A stretch of 15,238 nt of DNA from an uncultured Alphaproteobacteria bacterium. Its GTDB lineage: Bacteria; Pseudomonadota; Alphaproteobacteria; UBA7887. Below the pieces are notes generated by a model. It had not been told where the DNA came from and ran no database searches. It saw only the letters and a program-made list of their open reading frames with translations. Position numbers and translations under genes: made by a program. The stretch lies in assembly GCA_913044255.1 (NCBI GenBank), contig CAJWOI010000022.1:1-15238 (forward strand), in the 5' to 3' direction. Shown piece after piece: positions 7,204 through 14,692 of the stretch. Positions within the stretch are counted from its first letter, which is position 1; every line of letters starts with the position of its first letter.

Positions 7204-8346
7204 ATGAAACGGAATAGTTTAATAGGGCTCGCCATCGTGGCGGCAGTAGTGATTGTATTGGCGAGTTTGGCTGTCCGACAGCGGACATTTGAAACGAAAC
7301 CTTCTGCGGGCGGCGGCCTCATGTATGGGGAGCTGTTGGGGAAGGTGAACTCAGTTGCATCTATTCGCGTGAACAACGGGAGTGAAATTTTTACGATTAG
7401 TCGTGGCGCTCAAGGATGGGGAATTGCTGAGAAGTCGCATTATCCGGTTAAATATGATTTGGTGAAAAAGACGATAATGGGTGTTGCTGAGCTTGATCTT
7501 GTTGGGGCGAAAACTAAGGATCCATCGCGACACGGGGCGCTTGGGCTGAACGCCCCGGAAGCAGAGGAAGGCGGGTCGGTCGGTTTAGTCCTGCTGGATG
7601 ACAACGGTGAGACCTTGGCAAGTTTATTGGTGGGGAGAACAGAGCGGGCCGGTGGCGCACGCCGCTACGTTCGTCGTCCTGACGAAAACCAGACCTGGTT
7701 GAGTAGTGGTGGCATCGACCCTGATCGAAAACCACTGGATTGGACGGATATGATACTTACCCAAATCCGGCATGACCGAATTCGGAAGGTGGAATTTATG
7801 CATCCGGACGGGGATCACGCGGTCTTGGAACGGATGGACCAATCCGGCTTCGATTTTACTTATTTGGGAATCCCAGAAGGAATGCGCGCGGTAACTCCGA
7901 CCGAATTAAACCCCGTTGCCGGGGCGCTGGCATTTCTCAACATGAAAGACGTGCGGCCCACTAACGAGCTGGATTTCGGCCCGACTAAGGCGAGTACTGC
8001 TAAATTTGAAACCTGGGACGGAATAGTCATAACTATTTCAACAATCGATGTTGACGACAACAAGTGGGCTCGGTTCGACGTGCAGTTCGATGAATCTCTG
8101 GTTGTTGAAAATACGCCACCGGCGGACTTAAGTGTCGATGAATCTGATGAAGAGGCAGAAGAAGTAGAGGATCCACATGCCACCTTACGTGAAGAAGCAG
8201 TAACAATACGTGCACGTACTGAGGGCTGGGCCTATGCTCTTGATGACAACAAAATGGAACAGTTGCGTAGGCGCAACGAAAACCTCATCGAACCCAACAC
8301 ACCGGACGAGGAGGATGAGTCTGGGGATTTAAATACGAATCAATAG
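7204..8346 (+). CDS. DUF4340 domain-containing protein
   Basis: A 380-residue protein with an uncleaved N-terminal membrane helix (about 7-24) and a periplasmic body. The stretches VNSVASIRVNNGSEIFTISR, GWGIAEKSHYPVKYDLVKKT and LVGAKTKDPSRHGALGLNAP are characteristic of DUF4340. In Bacteria this domain is usually encoded directly after GldG-like proteins, which matches the order here. The region 305-325 is very acidic (SDEEAEEVEDPHA) and the C-terminus is also acidic, probably disordered. Spacing to the GldG gene is 46 bases; the ribosome-binding site is weak (GAG close to the ATG). It is the last gene of the operon and converges on the alpha/beta hydrolase gene with only 16 bases between them. 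Confidence 0.88.
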   Translation: MKRNSLIGLAIVAAVVIVLASLAVRQRTFETKPSAGGGLMYGELLGKVNSVASIRVNNGSEIFTISRGAQGWGIAEKSHYPVKYDLVKKTIMGVAELDLVGAKTKDPSRHGALGLNAPEAEEGGSVGLVLLDDNGETLASLLVGRTERAGGARRYVRRPDENQTWLSSGGIDPDRKPLDWTDMILTQIRHDRIRKVEFMHPDGDHAVLERMDQSGFDFTYLGIPEGMRAVTPTELNPVAGALAFLNMKDVRPTNELDFGPTKASTAKFETWDGIVITISTIDVDDNKWARFDVQFDESLVVENTPPADLSVDESDEEAEEVEDPHATLREEAVTIRARTEGWAYALDDNKMEQLRRRNENLIEPNTPDEEDESGDLNTNQ

Positions 8347-8362
8347 GTAGCGGCTTGGCAGG

Positions 8363-9250
8363 TCATGTTTTGTTTTGGTGTCCAAGCATAGCTGAGCCGA
8401 GCGATCTAGGGTCTCGGAGTTCCCAGCGACCGTTGTCCACCGTATTGATAAAAGACTGAATAACACTATTGAATAGGTCAGGGTCTTCCAGATTGATGGT
8501 GTGCCCGCTTCGTGGAAGCACACTTAGCCCTGCGCTAGAAATTGTTCGTTTTAAATATAGCGCGGGTTCGAGACATGGCTCGTCCTCATCTCCAGTTACA
8601 ATTAATGTTGGGACACGTAGTTCCGAGAGTTGAGTCTCCAGATCGTACAGGGAAGGACGTGTTTTTTGGTATCCGCGCATAGTGTTGGCTGCGCCAACTG
8701 CAGAATGTTCTCCCAGTTGCAGCTTAAATTCGGCCCAACCACGAGGGTTTTTGTTTTGAAACTGCACTCGAGTGCTAGATTCTGCGTAAAAGTCAGCTAC
8801 CGCTTTCGATCCGTTGTTGTCATACTCGAGTGCTACCTTTTCTGCGTCATTCATAAACTGATCTCGGTTGTCCTTGTGAGCGCCGTAACCGCAGCCCGTC
8901 ACTGCGAGGCTAAGCGCACGTTGGGGGTGGCGGAGACCAAAATGTAGAGCCGCAAAACCTCCCATCGAAAGTCCCACAATGTGTGCTTTTTCAATTCCCA
9001 AGTCATCGAGAATATTTACCGCATCATCAGCTTGGTTTTCTTGATTGTAGTCAGAAATATTGGTCGGTATATCCGATGGTGGGTAGCCCCGAGCGTTGTA
9101 ACAAACACAGCGGTAGCGGTTGGAAAAAAAACGCATTTGTGGTTCCCAGCTGCGGTAATCGCCAGCAAATTCATGAAGAAATATGATGGCAGTCCCAGTG
9201 CCCACCTCCTCGTAGTATAGTTTTACCTCTCCGGAATTCGCATACGGCAT
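8363..9250 (-). CDS. Alpha/beta hydrolase
   Basis: A 295-residue cytosolic alpha/beta-hydrolase-fold enzyme. The nucleophile elbow is GLSMGG (S95), the oxyanion-hole region is HEFAGDYRSW (26-35), the acid is D221 or D223 in VTGDEDEP, and the catalytic His is H250 in SGHTINLEDP. The fold branch resembles 3-oxoadipate enol-lactonases and meta-cleavage-product hydrolases, though the substrate cannot be set from motifs. The frame is open nine codons further up, to an ATG at 9277, but a perfect AGGAGG (reverse complement of 9258-9263) lies seven bases before ATG 9250, so I start there. It follows the PaaA-like gene on the same strand after a 176-base gap that shows no clear promoter or hairpin. 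It may belong to the same catabolic locus. Confidence 0.88.
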   Translation of the reverse strand: MPYANSGEVKLYYEEVGTGTAIIFLHEFAGDYRSWEPQMRFFSNRYRCVCYNARGYPPSDIPTNISDYNQENQADDAVNILDDLGIEKAHIVGLSMGGFAALHFGLRHPQRALSLAVTGCGYGAHKDNRDQFMNDAEKVALEYDNNGSKAVADFYAESSTRVQFQNKNPRGWAEFKLQLGEHSAVGAANTMRGYQKTRPSLYDLETQLSELRVPTLIVTGDEDEPCLEPALYLKRTISSAGLSVLPRSGHTINLEDPDLFNSVIQSFINTVDNGRWELRDPRSLGSAMLGHQNKT

Positions 9251-9426
9251 ATTCTTTCCTCCTGGAGTTTTTGCCAATAACGGGTATACATTTGCGGCAA
9301 TGGCTCACGATAAACTTTAATTGCATTTGCCGATGAGCGCTTACTCGTTCTTTTGGTCAACAATCCATTGAAATCTTTAAATAGTGATAAGGTTTTAGGG
9401 TTGAGAGAAGAACGGGCTTACATTTG

Positions 9427-10119
9427 CTATAGGGTCGGCAATTGCAGGTCCAGTCCCTCCACGACTTTGCGCGCTTGTACCAAGTAGTCTTCCCGCATTT
9501 CTTCATTTTTCCGTTGTTTAATGCCCCATTTCCGAAAAATCTCGTTGTTTTGGGATTTTGATTTTCCAAAAAACGCTGGCAGTATTGGGAAATAACGGTC
9601 AATCGCGTCCTGCACTCCTTGCCGCCCTGTTTCTGTGCTGCACAAGTCCATACAGAAATCTTTACCGAATTGGGCGTGAAAGCGTTCCTCCGGCATGGTC
9701 ATGCGGGCAAGGTTACGGAGCGGATGGAAGCTGCATTGGATCAAGTCCTCGACTTGGAGAATTTCACCCAGATCAGCCAATAATTTGATGACGCAGAACC
9801 CAGTCCAGCTTCTCAATGGGAACCCAAAGATGGACAACGGTGTTTTGTTTTCGGGGGTCATAGCCTTTGGTTCAATACCGAGTTTAGTGCCGAGTTCTTT
9901 GAAGCGGACATGGTGTCCATATTCCTCCATCGCAACCCGGCATGTCAGTCATTTGGCATAAGGGTCCGGAGCCAGGGCAATCGCGGGCTCGTCAAATACC
10001 TGCGCACCATACAGCTCGTTCACGGCGTGGCTGACCACGATTTTTCGAACGGCATCTTGGAATTCTTTTGGCATGTCACGAAATTCTTCAATGGTTTCGA
10101 CTTGTTGCTGCGTTGGCAT
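9427..10119 (-). pseudogene. PaaA-like di-iron oxygenase subunit interrupted by an in-frame TGA
   Basis: Translation from ATG 10119 (AGGAG six bases upstream) gives 56 residues ending PDPYAK, then TGA at 9951-9949, then continues in the same frame as LTCRVAMEEYGHHVRF to a stop at 9427. Both halves align in order with PaaA, the catalytic di-iron subunit of phenylacetyl-CoA epoxidase: HAVNE, EEYGHH, EERFHAQFG, then a PaaA-like GVQDAIDRYFPILPAFFG end. Counting the TGA as position 57, predicted iron ligands are E35, E66, H69, D116, E145 and H148; all but E35 lie after the stop. Relatives carry Trp here, so TGG to TGA is the simplest change. An internal ATG at 9930 has no Shine-Dalgarno. About 230 residues, shorter than PaaA (about 310). 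It could be a true nonsense mutation, readthrough, or a sequence error. It follows the SDR gene with 9 bases between. Confidence 0.78.
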
Positions 10120-10128
10120 CGTCTGCTC

Positions 10129-11061
10129 CTAGATCACGGGATCTGTATTGAAAGCTTCAAGGTCCGTTTCAAGGGCGATGAAATCTGGTATAAATTCTTT
10201 ATCCACTGCGATTGCTAAGCTATTCACGGACCAATCAGAATCAGGACTTGTAATGCGAGCCTTTGGTCTCGGTTGGCTGAAAATAAAGACCTCGCGCCCA
10301 CGTACTGCAAAAAGTTGCCCGGAAACATGTTTGGCCTTTTCGTCACACAAGTAAGCTACAAAGGTTGCAACGTGGTGCGACGATAGGCGCAACGCACGCG
10401 TTTTGTACTCTGTTTGAGATTCGTTGGCCGGCTGGATACTTTCTGTAACACGAGTTGCGGCGAATGGGGCTACCGCATTGCATGTAACTCCGCTGCGCGC
10501 CATGTCCAAGGCAACGGTTCGGGTCAATCCCAGAAGGCCCGCCTTTGCGCTCGCGTATGTTGCCTGCCCGAAATTTCCATATAACCCAGCCGTTGAGGTG
10601 ATATTTACGATTCGTCCATCTTTATAGTTCGAGTCCGCCTTTCCTTGGGCACGCATTACGGGTGTTGCGGCCGCAAGCAAATGATAGGCCGCGGAGAGAT
10701 TCGTGGTTATCACCGCATCCCAATCATCTGGATCTGACTTAAAGATGAACGAGTCCCTCAGGATCGCCGCATTGTTAATGATGATATCAACGCGTCCATA
10801 AGAGTCGCGTGTGAAATCTATCAAGGCTTTGGCACTTTCTGGTGTAGCAATACTTTCTGTAAAAGCAATCGCAGATGATCCAATTTCTGACGCCGCAGTG
10901 CGAGCTACCGTGGGGTCGGGGTTTATTCCACCGATTGATACTCCAGAATCAGAAATGACAACTTTTGCCCCAGCTTGAGACAGGGCACGTGCAATGGACA
11001 GGCCGATGCCCCGACCTCCGCCAGTTACAATTGCTTCACGCTCATCATGAATTTCTGTCAT
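10129..11061 (-). CDS. Short-chain dehydrogenase/reductase (MFE-2-like)
   Basis: A 310-residue classical-fold SDR. The nucleotide-binding TGGGRGIG is at 13-20, NNAA at 96-99, and the catalytic S156, Y169 and K173 (YASAK) are all present. The spacing and the NAAILRDSFIFKSD stretch resemble the (3R)-hydroxyacyl-CoA dehydrogenase units of peroxisomal-type multifunctional enzymes and their bacterial relatives, which oxidise a 3-hydroxyacyl-CoA with NAD. About 60 residues after the usual SDR core form a C-terminal extension, also typical of that group. ATG 11061 overlaps the reductase stop by four bases (ATGA), so it is translationally coupled. It could act on a CoA ester made by the di-iron oxygenase; the substrate is inference. 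Confidence 0.87.
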   Translation of the reverse strand: MTEIHDEREAIVTGGGRGIGLSIARALSQAGAKVVISDSGVSIGGINPDPTVARTAASEIGSSAIAFTESIATPESAKALIDFTRDSYGRVDIIINNAAILRDSFIFKSDPDDWDAVITTNLSAAYHLLAAATPVMRAQGKADSNYKDGRIVNITSTAGLYGNFGQATYASAKAGLLGLTRTVALDMARSGVTCNAVAPFAATRVTESIQPANESQTEYKTRALRLSSHHVATFVAYLCDEKAKHVSGQLFAVRGREVFIFSQPRPKARITSPDSDWSVNSLAIAVDKEFIPDFIALETDLEAFNTDPVI

Positions 11062-12086
11062 TTCGCTTGATCCAGTACTGCTTTTTCGGCCTCAGTATAG
11101 AATGCGTCAGCATGGCAGTCTTCTTGTCGGATACCAAGCAGTTGTAATTTTTCGATCGCTGTTTCGACCATGGCTGGAGGTCCGGCGATATATGCTTTGC
11201 AACCATCCAGATCATCGAAATCAGCAAGGACCGCATCAGTAACTAGGCCCGTGCGATATATGCTTCCGTTGGAGGGTTCCGACAAAACGGGAGTAAACGT
11301 GAGGCTGGAATACTCCTTTGTTAGTTGTTGAAGCTGATTCATAAAATATAAATCGCGTTCTGCACGAACGCCAAAATAAAGATAAATACTTTGTTTCATG
11401 CCGGTTTGAAGAGCGGTATCAACGATAGATTTGATAGGCGCGAGGCCGGTGGAACCAGCAATCGCCAAAATGGGTCCCCGATGTAATTCCCGCAAGTAAG
11501 ACACGCCATAAGGGCCTTTCACTTCTATCCTGTCGCCGACTTTAAGTCCGTTGAGGATATGGCCGCTAACTATACCGCCGGCGACATGCCGAATATGGAA
11601 CTCGAGACGATTGTCGTTCATGCGGTTAGCCATGGAAAAATCACGGGGCGGCATGTCGGAAAACGTAAGAGTGGCATACTGTCCGGATGAAAATGTGAAA
11701 GGACCGCCATCTATCACATCAACTCCAATTACCCGTACGTCGTGAGTAACTTCCGTAATGTGAGCGATTCTGCATTCCATCTCCCTGTGGGCATGTGCGA
11801 CAATCTCGTCTTGGGCCAGGGGTCTGATTTCACAATCGCTAAGGGGCATTGATCGGCAAGCTAAGACGAGGCCCTGCACTCGTTCCGAATCTTCCAAAGC
11901 AAACTGTGAGTATGGAGCTAGGTCTACTTCCCCTGAAAGAAGGTTCGATTTGCATGCTCCGCAATTCCCAGACCGACAGCCGCAAGGATAGTCAAGTTTT
12001 GCAGCTAGAGCGGCATCAAGAATCGTCTGACCATCGGATACTTCTAGCTCCACACCAAATGAACAAAAATTAACTTTATGGGTCAC
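11058..12086 (-). CDS. Oxygenase reductase: [2Fe-2S] ferredoxin - FAD - NAD(P) domains
   Basis: A 342-residue electron-transfer protein that takes electrons from NAD(P)H to an oxygenase. The N-terminal plant-type ferredoxin domain has C37, C42, C45 and C77 (CRSGNCGACK, then LACRS). The flavin domain carries RDFS (148-151), and the NAD domain has GSTGLAPI (211-218) and ends with the usual CHADAFY. This is the domain order of class IB oxygenase reductases such as BenC or the phenol hydroxylase reductase; PaaE has the ferredoxin at the other end. The start is GTG 12086: no other start lies between it and the -10 element, and the domain begins right there. The ribosome-binding site is weak. It heads the reductase-SDR-oxygenase operon, so it likely serves the PaaA-like protein. 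Confidence 0.93.
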   Translation of the reverse strand: MTHKVNFCSFGVELEVSDGQTILDAALAAKLDYPCGCRSGNCGACKSNLLSGEVDLAPYSQFALEDSERVQGLVLACRSMPLSDCEIRPLAQDEIVAHAHREMECRIAHITEVTHDVRVIGVDVIDGGPFTFSSGQYATLTFSDMPPRDFSMANRMNDNRLEFHIRHVAGGIVSGHILNGLKVGDRIEVKGPYGVSYLRELHRGPILAIAGSTGLAPIKSIVDTALQTGMKQSIYLYFGVRAERDLYFMNQLQQLTKEYSSLTFTPVLSEPSNGSIYRTGLVTDAVLADFDDLDGCKAYIAGPPAMVETAIEKLQLLGIRQEDCHADAFYTEAEKAVLDQAK

Positions 12087-12109
12087 AAGCCAACGGTTCC
12101 AGACACTAG

Positions 12110-12118
12110 ATTATAGCA
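12110..12118 (-). promoter_or_regulatory. Extended -10 promoter for the reductase operon
   Basis: The minus strand reads TGCTATAAT, a perfect -10 hexamer (12115-12110) preceded by the TGn extension. There is no good -35 at 16-18 bp (AGGCAC at 17), as expected of extended -10 or activator-dependent promoters. The start would fall near 12103, leaving a leader of only about 17 nt before GTG 12086. It overlaps the outer end of the first 31-bp repeat. Confidence 0.5.
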
Positions 12119-12181
12119 GTTTGTGAACTAACGTGCCTTGATGTAGATTTTAGTAGTTTGTGAACTAACGTGCCTTGATGT
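12114..12181. repeat. 31-bp direct repeat pair (37-bp period) in the divergent promoter region
   Basis: Copies at 12114-12144 and 12151-12181 are identical except for C/T at the fourth base, separated by six bases. Each copy contains AGTTTGTGAACT, an AGTT-N4-AACT dyad, and an AGTTCAC in opposite orientation lies downstream at 12202-12208. A perfect ACTGG-ACA-CCAGT dyad is at 12207-12219. These are candidate operators for an unknown regulator that controls the reductase operon and the gentisate genes. The rest of 12087-12271 shows nothing else. Confidence 0.7.
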
Positions 12182-12186
12182 TTAAT
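12158..12186 (+). promoter_or_regulatory. Candidate sigma70-type promoter for the gentisate genes
   Basis: TTGTGA (12158-12163) and TTTAAT (12181-12186) are spaced by 17 bp, matching 9 of 12 consensus bases. The same arrangement is found one repeat earlier: TTGTGA (12121-12126), 17 bp, TAGATT (12144-12149), so the duplication also doubled the promoter. The start would be near 12193, about 80 bases before the dioxygenase ATG. Confidence 0.4.
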
Positions 12187-12271
12187 ACAAGCTTTGTCGT
12201 GAGTTCACTGGACACCAGTAGTGTTCGGTCCTTAAAGTTCCGCTGAGTATCAATAGTCCAAGTTTGAGCCA

Positions 12272-13327
12272 ATGAACAAACCCAACGATCTCGCTGAAGT
12301 GCGGGAAAAATTTTACCAAGATATTGATGGCCTTAGTATGGCCCCACTGTGGGAAGTTTTCCGTAGCTTGATCACACACAGTCCAAAAACAGCGGCTTTG
12401 CCGCATTGTTGGCGTTACGAGGACGTGCGCGACTGGGTTCTGCGGGCAGGGGACGTAATCAGCGCACGCGAGGCGGAACGCCGCGTCTTAGTGCTCGAAA
12501 ACCCGGGTTTACGAGGGCAGACGAGAATTACAAACTCACTGTATGCGGGCCTGCAGCTGATCCTTCCCGGTGAGGTTGCGCCGAGCCATCGCCACAGTCA
12601 GTCTGCATTACGTTTTATTATAGAAGGGACAGGGGGCTATACGGCAGTGGATGGTGAACGTGCCTATATGACCCAAGGTGACTTGATCTTAACTCCACCT
12701 ATGACTTGGCATGACCACGGAAGTGAGGGGGACGGGCCCACAGTATGGCTTGATGGGCTGGACATCCCGATCATCCAAACATTTGACGCTAGTTTTCTCG
12801 AAGGATTTCATGAGGAAAGCCAGCCTTCTACGCGGTCGCCTGGCGATAGCCGCGCGCGCTATGGTCGCAATATGCGTCCTATAGATACATCGCTGACAAA
12901 TACGTCTTCACCAGTATTCTCGTACCCTTACGATGATTACAGGGAAGCTCTCGAAAAAATGCGTGTGCAGGAAGAGTGGGATCCCTGTCACGGTCTCAAG
13001 TTAACCTTTATTAATCCTCAGACTGGTGGCCCGGTGATGCCAACTATCGCTGCATTCGTTCAGCTTCTTCCCAAAGAGTTCAGTACAGCCCCATATCGTT
13101 CCACGGATGGTACCATTTATACGGTGGTCGAAGGATTGGGGCGTGCGCATGTGGGAGACGAGGAATTTCAGTTGACGCCTAGAGATATTTTTGTTGTGCC
13201 CAGTTGGTGTCCTTTCCGGCTAGATGCCGAAGAGGATTTGGTATTGTTCAGTTTCTCCGACCGTAGTGCGCAAGAAAAGTTGTGTCTGTGGCGCGAACAG
13301 CGAGGCAATGACGGAGATACCAAATGA
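12272..13327 (+). CDS. gtdA: Gentisate 1,2-dioxygenase (bicupin)
   Basis: A 351-residue bicupin of the usual length for gentisate 1,2-dioxygenase, which opens the ring of gentisate to maleylpyruvate using Fe(II) and O2. The first cupin has HRHSQSALRFIIEGTGGYT with metal ligands H106 and H108, and the third ligand in TPPMTWHDHG (H147 or H149). The second cupin (about 250-340) ends in FVVPSWCPFRLDAEEDLVLF and lacks a metal triad, as in this family. GLSMAPLWEVFRSLI near residues 20-34 is a typical N-terminal stretch, so the start at 12272 is sound although the ribosome-binding site is weak (GAG four bases upstream). 1-hydroxy-2-naphthoate and salicylate dioxygenases are close relatives; the adjacent fumarylpyruvate-type hydrolase favours gentisate. 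Its stop overlaps the next ATG by four bases. Confidence 0.9.
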   Translation: MNKPNDLAEVREKFYQDIDGLSMAPLWEVFRSLITHSPKTAALPHCWRYEDVRDWVLRAGDVISAREAERRVLVLENPGLRGQTRITNSLYAGLQLILPGEVAPSHRHSQSALRFIIEGTGGYTAVDGERAYMTQGDLILTPPMTWHDHGSEGDGPTVWLDGLDIPIIQTFDASFLEGFHEESQPSTRSPGDSRARYGRNMRPIDTSLTNTSSPVFSYPYDDYREALEKMRVQEEWDPCHGLKLTFINPQTGGPVMPTIAAFVQLLPKEFSTAPYRSTDGTIYTVVEGLGRAHVGDEEFQLTPRDIFVVPSWCPFRLDAEEDLVLFSFSDRSAQEKLCLWREQRGNDGDTK

Positions 13328-14034
13328 GTGAAACTATGTACAGAAGCGACTACGTGATCTCAATGTGGGATCAGCCGTCAGTTGCGGTAGCGGGAGGAGC
13401 CGCTTATCCGGTGCGCCATATCTACTGCGTCGGACGCAATTATGCGGAACATGCTCGTGAAATGGGAACAGACCCGGAGCGGGAACCACCTTTTTTCTTT
13501 ATGAAGGGGGCAGACAGCGTTGTATCGAATGGTGCTCAAATCAAATACCCGTCTCGCACCCAAGATCTCCACCATGAGGTGGAATTGGTGGTTGCCATGG
13601 GTGCACGTGGCACTGATATTTCAGTGTCCGACGCGTCGGACGCGATTTTTGGTTACGCTGTGGGAGTGGACTTGACCCGACGTGACCTCCAGCAGGCCAT
13701 GAAGGAGAAGGGTCGGCCCTGGGAAATAGGAAAGTCATTTGCCCAGGCGGCGCCGGTAGGGGAGATTCAGCCGGCCTGGAATATTGGTCATCCACGTGAA
13801 GGGAAGATAAGCCTTTCTGTCAATGGAGAAGTTCGCCAAGAAGCCGACATAAAAGACATGATTTGGGGTGTTGATGAGGTGATTGCCGAGTTGTCGACAT
13901 ATTATCGGTTGGAACCAGGGGATCTTGTTTTCACTGGCACACCGGCGGGAGTCTCGGCGTTAACTCGTGGTGACAGTGTCAGCTGTGTCATCGATGGGCT
14001 GGAGCCATTGGAGTTTTCGATCGCGACGGTCTGA
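13324..14034 (+). CDS. FAA-family hydrolase, probably fumarylpyruvate (or maleylpyruvate) hydrolase
   Basis: A 236-residue fumarylacetoacetate-hydrolase-family enzyme of the NagK size class. VGRNYAEHAREMG (36-48) and FFFMKGADSV are family hallmarks. The metal site is E85 and E87 (HHEVELVVAMG) and D116 (VGVDLTRRD); GKSFAQAAP follows at 136-144 and FTGTPAGV near the C-terminus. Translational coupling with gentisate dioxygenase (ATGA overlap) makes hydrolysis of fumarylpyruvate to fumarate and pyruvate the likely reaction. No maleylpyruvate isomerase is seen beside it, so either an isomerase lies elsewhere or this enzyme hydrolyses maleylpyruvate directly to maleate and pyruvate. It converges with the thioesterase gene, 37 bases apart, without a recognisable terminator. 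Confidence 0.9.
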   Translation: MSETMYRSDYVISMWDQPSVAVAGGAAYPVRHIYCVGRNYAEHAREMGTDPEREPPFFFMKGADSVVSNGAQIKYPSRTQDLHHEVELVVAMGARGTDISVSDASDAIFGYAVGVDLTRRDLQQAMKEKGRPWEIGKSFAQAAPVGEIQPAWNIGHPREGKISLSVNGEVRQEADIKDMIWGVDEVIAELSTYYRLEPGDLVFTGTPAGVSALTRGDSVSCVIDGLEPLEFSIATV

Positions 14035-14071
14035 CTTTCCTTATGGCCGTTGATAGCATAACTTTCTTCAA

Positions 14072-14482
14072 TCAGATAAACAGCGCCTTGACTTCGTCAG
14101 GAATGATTCCTGCGCGGATGGCGCCATCAGCCTTTTTTACTCCCCATACACGTATCTCAAATCCAGATGCAATTTCTTTATCTTTGCAAGTGAACTCATG
14201 CCTTAAACGAAAACTTTTCCGGCTCCAGTTTTCGACAAAACTCGTTACCGTTAGTTGGTCGCCCATTCGTGCAGGAGACACGAAGGTCGCGCCCGTGTCC
14301 ACCAATGGCCCTCCGAAAACTCCAAAACGGCATTTAAGGGCCTCCAGCGTCAAGCTTCTACTCTCAAACAACAACCAGAATCCCCGATCCATCCAGCGAT
14401 AGAAATTGGGATAAAATACAATTCCGGCGGGGTCGCAATCACCCCAATCGACCTGTACCGAATAATGGTTCAATATGCCCAT
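14072..14482 (-). CDS. Acyl-CoA thioesterase, 4-hydroxybenzoyl-CoA type
   Basis: A 136-residue hotdog-fold thioesterase. The motif VDWGDCDPAGIVFYPNFYRW (11-30) carries D17, the position of the catalytic Asp in the Pseudomonas 4-hydroxybenzoyl-CoA thioesterase group; the length matches that group. GGAAAG about five bases before ATG 14482 is a good ribosome-binding site. Beside gentisate dioxygenase the natural idea is a gentisyl-CoA or other aromatic acyl-CoA thioesterase that frees the acid for ring cleavage; the substrate is inference. It is transcribed against the gentisate genes and away from the binding-protein gene. Confidence 0.88.
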   Translation of the reverse strand: MGILNHYSVQVDWGDCDPAGIVFYPNFYRWMDRGFWLLFESRSLTLEALKCRFGVFGGPLVDTGATFVSPARMGDQLTVTSFVENWSRKSFRLRHEFTCKDKEIASGFEIRVWGVKKADGAIRAGIIPDEVKALFI

Positions 14483-14643
14483 CGACTTTCCATCATGAGA
14501 CGATTTGAGTTAGATTTTGTGGGTGGTTGTGGCCTCTACTGTGTTCGATACTGAAACCGTATGGTGTGACATTGTTTGCTCTTGGTACTGCTTCTTGGAA
14601 AGGGCTGACGACAGTCTAAAACGCGCGGATGTTTGCAGCGTAG

Positions 14644-14649
14644 TATAAT
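14644..14649 (+). promoter_or_regulatory. -10 element upstream of the binding-protein gene
   Basis: A perfect TATAAT lies 43 bases before the ATG at 14693. No -35 is recognisable at 16-18 bp and there is no TGn extension, so it would need an activator or may be fortuitous. The remainder of the 210-base gap 14483-14692 shows no other clear signal. Confidence 0.3.
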
Positions 14650-14692
14650 TTATCTCTTGGGGTCGAGTGCATTTCCAAAGGAGTAATAAGTA

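Noticed and set aside
9949..9951. TGA in the PaaA-like gene as a selenocysteine codon
   Set aside because: Relatives carry Trp, not Cys, at this place, and no selenocysteine-insertion hairpin could be made out after it.
12114..12181. Direct repeats as a small CRISPR array
   Set aside because: Only two copies with a six-base spacing, in a divergent promoter region; no cas genes.
13729..13755. Ala in GKSFAQAAP of the FAA hydrolase, where several homologues have Asp, as an inactivating change
   Set aside because: This position varies in active members of the family, and the metal ligands E85, E87 and D116 are present.
14043..14402. 119-codon plus-strand open frame after the FAA hydrolase
   Set aside because: It is antisense to the thioesterase, which has the clear 4HBT motif and ribosome-binding site.
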